Origin: Bacteroidota bacterium
GTDB taxonomy: Bacteria > Bacteroidota > Ignavibacteria > SZUA-365 > JAADGX01
Assembly: GCA_027021285.1 (NCBI GenBank)
Contig: JALUUP010000526.1
Location: 1 to 5,173, forward strand
Reading direction: 5' to 3'
Length of the DNA: 5,173 bases
The notes under the pieces were generated by a model. It saw only the letters and a list, made by a program, of their open reading frames with translations. It ran no database searches and had not been told where the DNA came from. Below are positions 1-5,173 of the stretch, in pieces (the first letter of the stretch is position 1; every line of letters begins with the position of its first letter). Position numbers and translations under genes: made by a program.

Positions 1-1145
1 CGTGATTTGATGAATTCGGTCCGCGCTTCTTCCATGTGGATACAGACACGCGTTATCTCCGGGAAGTAATCCTTGATTCGTTTTTCGATCTGTTCCGCCG
101 CGTCGTGTGCGCTCTGAAAGCTCGTTCCGTGAGGGAACTCGATATCCATGTTCAGGACGATAAAACCAGCCATGCGCAAAAGCGCGATGTTGTGCGGCAT
201 TAGTCCGAACTGACCGACGATCCAGTTGATGGTGGTTGTAGGGTCCTCGTTTTTCGAAGCGACGGGTTCGGAATGAACGATGACGTCTGCGCGGGGAAGA
301 AGTTCGTGGATAGAGTCTTCAACCGCGGACATGATGGCGTGCGCGTCGTCGAACGATGTCGTTCGTTGGATACCGATAACCGTATCAACGAACGTCTGCG
401 ATCCGGCCTGCCGGACACGAAGGCTTCGAAGTTCTTCCACTCCCTGGACCGCGGCGATGACAGATCGTATTTCCGCGTCGAGTCCGGACGGCACCCGGTC
501 TATCAACGTGTCGAGCGTCTTTTTCCCCAGCCGGAAGCTGACGTAGATGATGACGAGAGAAACGAAAAGCGCCGCGATAGCGTCGCCTTCGGGAAAGCCG
601 ACGAGAACGAACGCCAGTCCCGCCAGGACAACGGTGGAACTCCAGATGTCGGTCTGGAAGTGGAGCGCGTCGGCGTGTAGTGCCTGGCTGTTGTACTTGT
701 TTGCCACGCGTTTCAGCGCGCGGCTGCGGGATATGTCCGCGATGATGGCGAGAATCATGACCCCAAACGACCACACGTTGACTTCTATCTGCAGTCCGCC
801 GCCGCTCAGGCGCTGGATGGCTTCGTAAATAATCCATCCGCACGTTACAAGGAGAAGGAGTGTCTCCAGCAGGGCGGAAAGGTTTTCGATCTTCCCGTGG
901 CCGAAATGGTGATCCTTATCGGGAGGGCGGTCGGCGATGCGCACGGCGAAGTAGGTAATCAGCGCGGCGACGAGATCGAGTCCCGAATGCGCGGCTTCCG
1001 AGAGAATGCCCAGCGAACCCGTCCACAGACCCACGGCAAGTTTTCCACCGGTCAGTAGAAGGGCGACAACGACGGAGCTGACCGCGACGCGGGTTTTTTC
1101 CCTCCGCATCGTCTGTAGAAACTCATGGCTTTGGTCAGTTATCAT
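1..1145 (-). CDS. Cation diffusion facilitator (CDF) metal exporter, 3' end cut by window edge
   Basis: Predicted inner-membrane antiporter that exports a divalent metal, most likely Zn2+, in exchange for protons. The frame reads from ATG at 1145 through 381 codons without a stop and leaves the window at position 1. The family's membrane sites are present: HSGLD in helix 2 (H53, D57) and HFQTD in helix 5 (H162, D166), a 2-His/2-Asp arrangement typical of zinc-type members. The loop motif DHHFGHGK (78-85) is also characteristic. Hydrophobic segments lie at about 18-40, 44-70, 91-112, 124-137, 168-183 and 188-204. The cytoplasmic part is unusual: a first dimerisation domain (about 209-295) is followed by a second similar one (about 318-373). 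In-frame stops lie just upstream of ATG 1145, so no longer start exists; Met13 (1109) is an alternative. The Shine-Dalgarno sequence is weak. Metal specificity is inferred, not shown. Confidence 0.95.
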   Translation of the reverse strand, partial: MITDQSHEFLQTMRREKTRVAVSSVVVALLLTGGKLAVGLWTGSLGILSEAAHSGLDLVAALITYFAVRIADRPPDKDHHFGHGKIENLSALLETLLLLVTCGWIIYEAIQRLSGGGLQIEVNVWSFGVMILAIIADISRSRALKRVANKYNSQALHADALHFQTDIWSSTVVLAGLAFVLVGFPEGDAIAALFVSLVIIYVSFRLGKKTLDTLIDRVPSGLDAEIRSVIAAVQGVEELRSLRVRQAGSQTFVDTVIGIQRTTSFDDAHAIMSAVEDSIHELLPRADVIVHSEPVASKNEDPTTTINWIVGQFGLMPHNIALLRMAGFIVLNMDIEFPHGTSFQSAHDAAEQIEKRIKDYFPEITRVCIHMEEARTEFIKS

Positions 1146-1197
1146 GTCTCGTCATCACGTGGTTCGTACCGACGATACATACGCTCGCGGTTTGATG

Positions 1198-1226
1198 AAT
1201 ATAGACATTTTATGCATGTTTGTATG
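1198..1226 (-). promoter_or_regulatory. Weak candidate promoter for the CDF gene
   Basis: In an AT-rich patch upstream of the CDF start, the minus strand reads CATACA (1226-1221), 17 bases, then TATATT (1203-1198). The -10 match is 5/6 and the -35 match only 3/6. It would give a leader of roughly 45 nt. A sigma-70-like box is expected here because the CDF gene is 308 bp from the preceding gene, but such a match could be chance. I found no convincing plus-strand promoter for the small ORF at 1306. Confidence 0.25.
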
Positions 1227-1295
1227 AACGCGTACGAGATGTGCTTTCATGTATTGTTACGTACGGACAGTTCCCGACCCCAAATCATAGTACTT

Positions 1296-1300
1296 GAGGT
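1296..1300 (+). promoter_or_regulatory. Ribosome binding site of the 36-codon ORF
   Basis: GAGGT lies five bases before ATG 1306, a good Shine-Dalgarno match at suitable spacing. It is one of the two clear ribosome binding sites in the window, the other being that of ackA. It is a main reason to treat this short ORF as a gene. Confidence 0.55.
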
Positions 1301-1305
1301 TTTGT

Positions 1306-1416
1306 ATGGCAGACGAAAAAAAGATGAAAGGGTTACCCATAACCCTGATTATGCTGCTTTCGCTTGTTGGAGCCGGTTTGTTGGCCATGGTTCTCATGTT
1401 CGTTGGTGTCTTCTGA
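1306..1416 (+). CDS. Small single-span membrane peptide, 36 aa, unknown function
   Basis: I do not recognise this gene. It encodes 36 residues: a charged start, MADEKKMKGLP, then one uninterrupted hydrophobic stretch of about 25 residues (12-36) rich in Leu, Val, Met and Gly, ending in GVF. This is the shape of a single-helix inner-membrane peptide with the lysines inside. Support for a real gene is the GAGGT site five bases upstream, an intergenic position, and an intrinsic terminator on the same strand about 50 bp after the stop. It is convergent with the glycosyltransferase gene and divergent from the CDF gene. Possible roles include a small accessory subunit of a membrane complex, a regulatory peptide or a type I toxin-like peptide; nothing in the sequence chooses among them. 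No promoter is obvious. Lack of conservation in relatives would remove it. Confidence 0.55.
   Translation: MADEKKMKGLPITLIMLLSLVGAGLLAMVLMFVGVF
1316..1346 (-). terminator. Candidate intrinsic terminator of the hbd-ackA-glycosyltransferase transcript
   Basis: Read on the minus strand, AGGGTTA (1346-1340), loop TGGG and TAACCCT (1335-1329) form a 7-bp stem. TTCATC and seven T's (1322-1316) follow. It lies about 108 bases beyond the glycosyltransferase stop and before the CDF start. Weak points are that only three pairs are G-C and that six bases separate the stem from the T run. It sits inside the small plus-strand ORF, whose Lys codons supply the A run. Confidence 0.35.
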
Positions 1417-1421
1417 GAATC

Positions 1422-1445
1422 GCTGGGAAGCGCCAGCAACTTCCC
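1422..1445 (+). repeat. Two overlapping, mutually exclusive hairpins after the small ORF
   Basis: Six bases after the small ORF stop, GCTGG (1422-1426) can pair with CCAGC (1433-1437). Alternatively GGGAAG (1425-1430) can pair with CTTCCC (1440-1445). The two stems share bases and cannot form together. No T run follows, so neither is a terminator by itself. The same inverted repeats exist on the minus strand just past the glycosyltransferase stop. A 3'-UTR structure is plausible; function is unknown. Confidence 0.3.
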
Positions 1446-1453
1446 TCAAGTAT

Positions 1454-2491
1454 CTACAATGCTCTTTCGCTCCGGGCCCGCGCCCGGAGCTTTTTGAATG
1501 CATCGAGTACGGTTGCGACGGGCAGTTCCTTCATGCACGGTGTCCCGATGGAGCACCTTGTCTGGTTGCAGGCGATGCATCCCAGGTCTTCTTTGCGAAT
1601 CCACGAATGAATCCCGCCATACGGCCCCTGGAGGAAGGGATTCGTCGGGCCGAAGATACCAAGCGTGGGAATACCGAGCGCGGCGGCAATATGCATGGGG
1701 CCCGTGTCGTTGCTGATGACGTAATGACACAGGCTCAGCAAGGCTCCGAGTTCGGCCAGCGTTGTCGCGGGCGGGATGAACGCATCATGCCGCATCCGTT
1801 TCCTGAATTCGATCGCGTGTTCGTATTCACCCGGTCCCCATACGATGAGAATACGGGCGTTGACCTCTTCGACCAATCGGTCGGCGAGTTCCGCGAAGTT
1901 GTCGAAATCCCAACGCTTTGTTTCCCACGTGCCGTGCGGGTTGACCGCGATCAGTGGCCCGTCGTCTCTGAATTCCCGGAGCAGCGCTTTCATACGCGAC
2001 CGTGCCTGTGTATCGACGGGGAAGAACGGCTCGACCGGCTCTACCTCGATTCCGATATGTCGCACTGCGTCGAGGTTGAATTCCACGTTGTGAACGATGT
2101 CGCTGCGTACGGGTACCTTGATGTTGTACGCATAGCCGCGCCCGCGAAAGGGAAAACCGACCCGGTACCGCGCCCGTGAAAAGAACGCCATCTGGGCGGA
2201 ACGGGGATTTCCGAATAAATCGATGACGAGATCGAATCGTCTCTTGTAAAGCCCGTAAAAGAACGACAGCGGATTGTCCTTCCCGGGGTTGAACACGAGG
2301 ACTTCGGTGATTGCGGGATTGCCTTGCACAACGGCAGCCGCCGGGGGCTCAGTGAGAAATGTTATTTCGGCATCGGGGAAACACCTGCGGAGGTTGGCTG
2401 CCGCGGGCGTGGCGAGCAAAACATCCCCGACCGCACGCAGCTTGATGACGAGGATCCTGCGTACTTGCTGTTTGTCGATGGAAAGTGGCAT
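1454..2491 (-). CDS. Glycosyltransferase family 9 protein, LPS heptosyltransferase (WaaF-like)
   Basis: Predicted cytoplasmic, inner-membrane-associated enzyme that transfers a heptose from an ADP-activated donor to the growing LPS inner core. At 345 residues it is normal for GT9. The N-terminal domain carries KLRAVGDVLLATP (17-29), where D23 is the equivalent of the catalytic Asp. The donor-binding C-terminal domain carries NPHGTWETKRW (184-194), SNDTGPMHIAAALG (260-273) and FGPTNP (280-285). Near the end, C305-x2-C308-x4-C313-x5-C319 resembles the Cys cluster seen in WaaF-type heptosyltransferases. The exact sugar and acceptor cannot be read from sequence. The gene starts 39 bp after ackA and probably shares its transcript. 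ATG 2491 has no clear Shine-Dalgarno sequence, but no better start precedes the first motif. The last codons, for RARARSER, form the stem-loop of a terminator on the opposite strand. Confidence 0.9.
   Translation of the reverse strand: MPLSIDKQQVRRILVIKLRAVGDVLLATPAAANLRRCFPDAEITFLTEPPAAAVVQGNPAITEVLVFNPGKDNPLSFFYGLYKRRFDLVIDLFGNPRSAQMAFFSRARYRVGFPFRGRGYAYNIKVPVRSDIVHNVEFNLDAVRHIGIEVEPVEPFFPVDTQARSRMKALLREFRDDGPLIAVNPHGTWETKRWDFDNFAELADRLVEEVNARILIVWGPGEYEHAIEFRKRMRHDAFIPPATTLAELGALLSLCHYVISNDTGPMHIAAALGIPTLGIFGPTNPFLQGPYGGIHSWIRKEDLGCIACNQTRCSIGTPCMKELPVATVLDAFKKLRARARSERAL
1469..1495 (+). terminator. Strong intrinsic terminator of the small-ORF transcript
   Basis: GCTCCGGGC (1469-1477), loop CCGC and GCCCGGAGC (1482-1490) make a perfect, very G+C-rich 9-bp stem, followed at once by TTTTT (1491-1495). 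On the minus strand no T run follows, so it acts on plus-strand transcription. The only plus-strand gene candidate upstream is the 36-codon ORF ending at 1416. The hairpin lies wholly within the coding 3' end of the convergent glycosyltransferase gene. Confidence 0.75.
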
Positions 2492-2530
2492 CGGGTCTGT
2501 GAACGATATGCTCTTCCGGTGGAAGGGTTT

Positions 2531-3736
2531 TTAATTGCGGCTTTCTGTAACGATGCGTTCTGTGTCGCGGGCGATGACCAGTTCTTCGTTTGTCGGAATG
2601 ACGAGAACCCTGACCGGGCTGTCGTCCGTGGTGATCTCGCGCTCACGGTCGCCTTCAGTGTTCTTGCCGTCATCCAGATGAATTCCCAGGAACGTCAAGT
2701 CCGAAAGCACTTCGCGCCTGACCCGCGAGCTGTTTTCACCTATCCCGCCGGTGAAAACGACCGCATCCACTCCGCCCATGGCGGAGGCATACGCCCCGAT
2801 GTACTTCTTGATACGATAGCAAAACATTGTAAAAGCGGTCATGGCTTTCGGGTTGCCTTCCGCCACTGCCTGTTCAATTTCCCGCATATCGCCGCTTTCC
2901 CCGGACACGCCGAGCATGCCGCTGTGTTTATTGAGCAACGTCGTCGCTTCGCTCAGCGCCAGGCCTTCCTTTCCCATGATGTACAGGATGATGGAAGGGT
3001 CGAGATCGCCGGAACGGGTTCCCATGAGAAGCCCTTCGAGCGGGGTAAAACCCATGCTTGTATCAATCGACCGGCCTCCCTTGACCGCTGCCATGCTGCA
3101 TCCGTTTCCGAGGTGACAGGTAATAATGCTCAATGATTCGAGAGGTTTGTTCAGGAGGCGTGCCGTCCGGTCCGAGACGTACCTGTGCGACGTTCCATGA
3201 AAACCGTACCGTCGTATTTTGTAGCGCTTGTACAACACGAACGGAAGCCCATAGAGATACACGTGCTTCGGCATTTTCTGGTGAAACGCCGTATCGAACA
3301 CCGCAACTTGCGGCACGCCGGGCAAGTGTTTTTCGCATGCCTTGATGCCGCGAATGTTGTGCGGATTGTGCAACGGCGCCAATTCGATATTGTCGTGGAG
3401 CACCTGCATCACATCGGGAGTGATCAGTACGGAATTGGAAAATGTTTCGCCTCCGTGCACCACTCGGTGCCCGACCGCATGGATTTCACTTTTATCCTTG
3501 ATGACGCCGTGATTCGGGCTCAAAAGGACAGCGAGTACGTACTCGATGCCTATAATATGATCGAGTATCTCTCCACTCAATTTTATGGTGTGGCCGTCGT
3601 GACGGGTGTGCGTCAGTACGGCCCCCATCATCCCGATACGGTCGATGACGCCCCGGGCGAGTGTTTTTCCTTCTCCCGGATTGATGAATTGGTATTTGAT
3701 TGAAGAACTTCCGCAGTTCAGTACAAGGACGTTCAT
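2531..3736 (-). CDS. ackA: Acetate kinase
   Basis: Cytoplasmic enzyme that interconverts acetate + ATP and acetyl phosphate + ADP. In fermenters it yields ATP by substrate-level phosphorylation. At 401 residues it is full length. Both family signatures are present: VLNCGSSSIKYQ (5-16) and YGFHGTSHRYVS (177-188). The known active-site residues all sit at the expected positions: N7, R91 in HRVVHGG, D148 in VFDTAFH, H180, R241 in GTRSGDLD and E384 in TNEEL. FTGGIGENS (328-336) is the usual nucleotide-site segment. The motifs and length fit acetate kinase rather than the shorter butyrate kinase, though relaxed use of propionate is common in the family. The ATG shares its A with the hbd stop (TGATG), and a strong Shine-Dalgarno sequence lies inside hbd, so translation is probably coupled. 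No phosphotransacetylase gene is in the window. Confidence 0.97.
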   Translation of the reverse strand: MNVLVLNCGSSSIKYQFINPGEGKTLARGVIDRIGMMGAVLTHTRHDGHTIKLSGEILDHIIGIEYVLAVLLSPNHGVIKDKSEIHAVGHRVVHGGETFSNSVLITPDVMQVLHDNIELAPLHNPHNIRGIKACEKHLPGVPQVAVFDTAFHQKMPKHVYLYGLPFVLYKRYKIRRYGFHGTSHRYVSDRTARLLNKPLESLSIITCHLGNGCSMAAVKGGRSIDTSMGFTPLEGLLMGTRSGDLDPSIILYIMGKEGLALSEATTLLNKHSGMLGVSGESGDMREIEQAVAEGNPKAMTAFTMFCYRIKKYIGAYASAMGGVDAVVFTGGIGENSSRVRREVLSDLTFLGIHLDDGKNTEGDREREITTDDSPVRVLVIPTNEELVIARDTERIVTESRN

Positions 3737-4695
3737 CAGGTATCTCCTTTGTTCGATGACTCGATACGCTTGCCGTTGGAATCGTACCTGAAAAACCCTT
3801 CCCCGGATTTCTTGCCAAACTTCTGCTCCCGAACGAGTTTACGAAGCAAGGGACAGGGGCGGTACCGTGGTTCTCCGAGCTGGTGGAATAGAGCTTCCAT
3901 CATGGCAAGTACTTCCTCCAACCCCATGCCGTCGGCGATCTCCAGCGGCCCCATCGGAAGGTTGAGCGCAAGACGCATGGCTTTGTCGATATCTTCCGCC
4001 GATGCCACGCCTTCCATCAGGATGTGCATGGCTTCGTTGAGCATGGGAATAAGGACACGGGTAACGATGAATCCCGGGTACTCGAACACCTCGACGGGAA
4101 CTTTTCCGACGCGCTCCATGAGTTCCTTTGTTCGCCGGAAAGTCTCATCCGAAGTATGCAGAGCACGCACGATTTCCACGAGCTGCGTTTTCGGCACGGG
4201 ATTGACGAAATGCAGACCGATGACGTTTTCCCTGTGCTTCAGGTGCCGGGTGATTTTCGTCAGGCTGAGGGTACTGGAATTCGAAGCGCAGATGGTTCCG
4301 GGACGAACAACGGTCTCCAGTTTCTCGAACAAGCGCTGTTTCAAATCGAACTTTTCGTCCACTGCTTCAACGACGAAATCCACGTTTCTGCATTCTTCGA
4401 TATCCGTCGTAATCTTGATACGGGAAAGAATGCTCTTTTTCTCTGCCTCGGTCATGGCCCAGCGCTGGATTTCCCTGTCCATGTTTTCGTTCAACCCGTT
4501 TCGCGTGCGCTGGACGCAGTCCTCGTCTTTCTCGACGATGAGAACGTTCAATCCGTAGCTGGCGAAAGTTTGCGCAATGCCCCGGCCCATGACGCCTCCA
4601 CCGACGATTCCAACGTAATCGATGGCGGAGGGATCCCCGTTCTCGACGGGTTGGCTTTCCATGAGGTCGTTTAATGATATATCGTTGTCGGTCAT
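3736..4695 (-). CDS. hbd: 3-hydroxybutyryl-CoA dehydrogenase (3-hydroxyacyl-CoA dehydrogenase family)
   Basis: Predicted soluble NAD(P)-dependent enzyme that interconverts acetoacetyl-CoA and 3-hydroxybutyryl-CoA, a step of butyrate formation, beta-oxidation or related acyl-CoA pathways. It has 319 residues from ATG 4695; TTG 4704 would add three. Counting from ATG, GIVGGGVMGRG (29-39) is the Rossmann dinucleotide loop, SNSSTLSLT (138-146) the serine loop, and LHFVNPVPKTQLVE (161-174) holds the catalytic His162-Glu174 pair. The C-terminal domain has MGPLEIADGMGLE (228-240), RPCPLLRKLV (259-268) and the closing GKKSGEGFFRY. The N-terminal extension before the Rossmann fold, about 25 residues, is slightly longer than usual. 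An oddity is GFIVTR (198-203), where the family normally has GFIVNR, so Thr202 replaces the conserved active-site Asn. Neither start has a Shine-Dalgarno sequence. The gene leads the cluster with ackA. The acyl chain length it prefers is inferred. Confidence 0.9.
   Translation of the reverse strand: MTDNDISLNDLMESQPVENGDPSAIDYVGIVGGGVMGRGIAQTFASYGLNVLIVEKDEDCVQRTRNGLNENMDREIQRWAMTEAEKKSILSRIKITTDIEECRNVDFVVEAVDEKFDLKQRLFEKLETVVRPGTICASNSSTLSLTKITRHLKHRENVIGLHFVNPVPKTQLVEIVRALHTSDETFRRTKELMERVGKVPVEVFEYPGFIVTRVLIPMLNEAMHILMEGVASAEDIDKAMRLALNLPMGPLEIADGMGLEEVLAMMEALFHQLGEPRYRPCPLLRKLVREQKFGKKSGEGFFRYDSNGKRIESSNKGDT
3744..3749 (-). promoter_or_regulatory. Ribosome binding site of ackA inside the end of hbd
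   Basis: On the minus strand AAGGAG ends seven bases before the ackA ATG (3736-3734). It fixes that start and lies within the last hbd codons. With the TGATG stop/start overlap, this is the usual arrangement for translational coupling. Confidence 0.8.
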
Positions 4696-4703
4696 GATGT
4701 TCA

Positions 4704-4721
4704 AGTGAATGAGGTGAATGA
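4704..4721. repeat. Tandem 9-bp repeat just before hbd
   Basis: AGTGAATGA (4704-4712) is followed directly by GGTGAATGA (4713-4721), identical in eight of nine bases. In the hbd mRNA this is a UCAUUCAC-type repeat at the place where a Shine-Dalgarno sequence would be expected. It could be a binding site or simple slippage; the sequence does not decide. Confidence 0.4.
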
Positions 4722-4765
4722 ATGGTGGCAGGTCGGTAAAGGGGAGTTATGATACGCCGTGCATG

Positions 4766-4793
4766 AAAAATCTCCGGCGATTATGCCGGCAGA
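4766..4793 (-). terminator. Probable intrinsic terminator between rodA and hbd
   Basis: On the minus strand, CCGGC (4789-4785), loop ATAATC and GCCGG (4778-4774) form a 5-bp G-C stem. TCT/AGA extends it by three pairs with one bulged G, and TTTTT (4770-4766) follows. It lies 120 bases past the rodA stop and 70 bases before the hbd ATG. It may end the rodA transcript or act as an attenuator of hbd. Confidence 0.5.
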
Positions 4794-4860
4794 CCTTGGA
4801 ACCGCATGGTGGGAAAAGAATAACGGCATATTTCTCTGTTTACGGTCTGCCTTGTCGGCA
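4784..4860 (-). promoter_or_regulatory. Inverted repeat overlapping the rodA/hbd terminator, possible antiterminator
   Basis: On the minus strand, GGCAGACC (4851-4844) can pair with GGTCTGCC (4795-4788), a perfect 8-bp match. GCC (4859-4857) with GGC (4787-4785), plus one outer pair, extends it past a five-base bulge. The downstream arm contains the 5' arm of the terminator at 4766-4793, so the two structures exclude each other. An 8-bp repeat in a 217-bp region can arise by chance. The rest of 4696-4912 shows no gene and no convincing promoter. Confidence 0.3.
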
Positions 4861-4912
4861 AAACAATCAATAGTGCAAGCTACGGCAATTCGTTTTTGGA
4901 AACAAGATGAGC

Positions 4913-5173
4913 TCACTCGGGCCGGTGCCTGTAGAGGTTGGAATGCAACAGAATGCCCATGATGATCATGGTGCTGAGAAGCGAAGACCCCCCGTATGAC
5001 ATCAACGGGAGCGGTATCCCGATAACCGGAAGCAGTCCGAGGGTCATTCCGATATTGATGAACACGTGTGCCAGCAGAATCGATACGACACCGATGACGA
5101 GAATGCTCGTGAAGGGAGAATCGCATTGCGATGCGAGGTAAAATCCCCGGATGATAATGACCAGGAAGAGCAG
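4913..5173 (-). CDS. rodA: Rod shape-determining protein RodA, C-terminal 86 residues
   Basis: RodA is a SEDS-family peptidoglycan glycosyltransferase of the inner membrane. It works with a class B penicillin-binding protein and the Mre proteins in lateral-wall synthesis. Only the end of the gene is present; its start lies beyond 5173. The window holds 86 codons and a TGA. The fragment carries the family's most conserved C-terminal segment: NIGMTLGLLPVIGIPLPL (40-57), then MSYGGSSLL (58-66). Hydrophobic helices flank it at about 22-43 and 63-79, and a short basic tail, YRHRPE, ends the protein. The Gly-Ile-Pro-Leu-Pro form after LLPV is more like RodA than FtsW, but FtsW or a sporulation SEDS protein cannot be fully excluded from the tail alone. 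It lies upstream of hbd on the same strand, apparently separated from it by a terminator. Confidence 0.9.
   Translation of the reverse strand: MLFLVIIIRGFYLASQCDSPFTSILVIGVVSILLAHVFINIGMTLGLLPVIGIPLPLMSYGGSSLLSTMIIMGILLHSNLYRHRPE

Noticed and set aside
1195..1227. Ten-codon plus-strand ORF (MNIDILCMFV) as a possible leader peptide
   Set aside because: No ribosome binding site, and no run of regulatory codons or attenuator hairpin follows it before 1306.
1257..1439. 60-codon minus-strand ORF opposite the small membrane peptide
   Set aside because: No ribosome binding site and a low-complexity polar composition; it fits a shadow of the plus-strand ORF better than a gene.
1364..2179. Long plus-strand ORF of 271 codons opposite the glycosyltransferase gene
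   Set aside because: The opposite frame has full-length GT9 motifs; this one has no family features and is a shadow of it.
2513..2525. CTTCC/GGAAG hairpin between ackA and the glycosyltransferase gene as a terminator
   Set aside because: The stem is only 5 bp with a 3-base loop. On the coding strand no T run follows it, so it should not separate the two genes.
4759..4962. 67-codon plus-strand ORF starting GTG at 4759 in the rodA-hbd gap
   Set aside because: No Shine-Dalgarno sequence, its second part is antisense to the highly conserved rodA end, and the protein shows no recognisable motif.
4913..5173. FtsW rather than RodA
   Set aside because: The LLPVIGIPLPLMSYGGSSLL region, written here as one 20-residue motif, and the short tail fit RodA better; the complete gene would settle it.

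Overview
The window looks like chromosomal DNA of a Gram-negative, rod-shaped bacterium with mid-range G+C. An LPS-type heptosyltransferase implies an outer membrane, a RodA-type SEDS protein implies lateral-wall elongation, and a 3-hydroxybutyryl-CoA dehydrogenase/acetate kinase pair suggests short-chain acyl-CoA and acetate metabolism, often seen in anaerobes. I cannot place the phylum from these proteins. No tRNA, rRNA, CRISPR array, transposase or phage gene is visible.

Layout from the right edge, following the minus strand. The 3' end of rodA enters at 5173 and stops at 4913. A 217-bp leader follows, with a probable terminator and a second inverted repeat that overlaps it. Then comes a tight cluster: hbd (3736-4695), ackA (2531-3736, overlapping the hbd stop by one base) and a GT9 heptosyltransferase-like gene (1454-2491, 39 bp after ackA). 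After a 308-bp gap, a cation diffusion facilitator (CDF) transporter starts at 1145 and runs off the left edge, still open after 381 codons.

The 308-bp gap is not empty. On the plus strand it holds a 36-codon ORF for a single-span membrane peptide (1306-1416), with a good Shine-Dalgarno sequence. It is followed by overlapping hairpins and then a strong intrinsic terminator (1469-1495) that lies inside the last codons of the convergent glycosyltransferase. A weaker minus-strand terminator candidate lies inside the small ORF. The two convergent transcripts may therefore each end within the other's coding sequence.

Functionally, hbd and ackA look translationally coupled and would act on acyl-CoA/acyl-phosphate intermediates. 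The glycosyltransferase and RodA belong to envelope assembly, and the CDF protein to divalent metal export. The most unusual items are the small membrane-peptide gene with its interlocked terminators, the attenuator-like leader of hbd, a Thr at a usually conserved active-site Asn of Hbd, and a duplicated cytoplasmic domain in the CDF protein. None of these amounts to a demonstrated new system.
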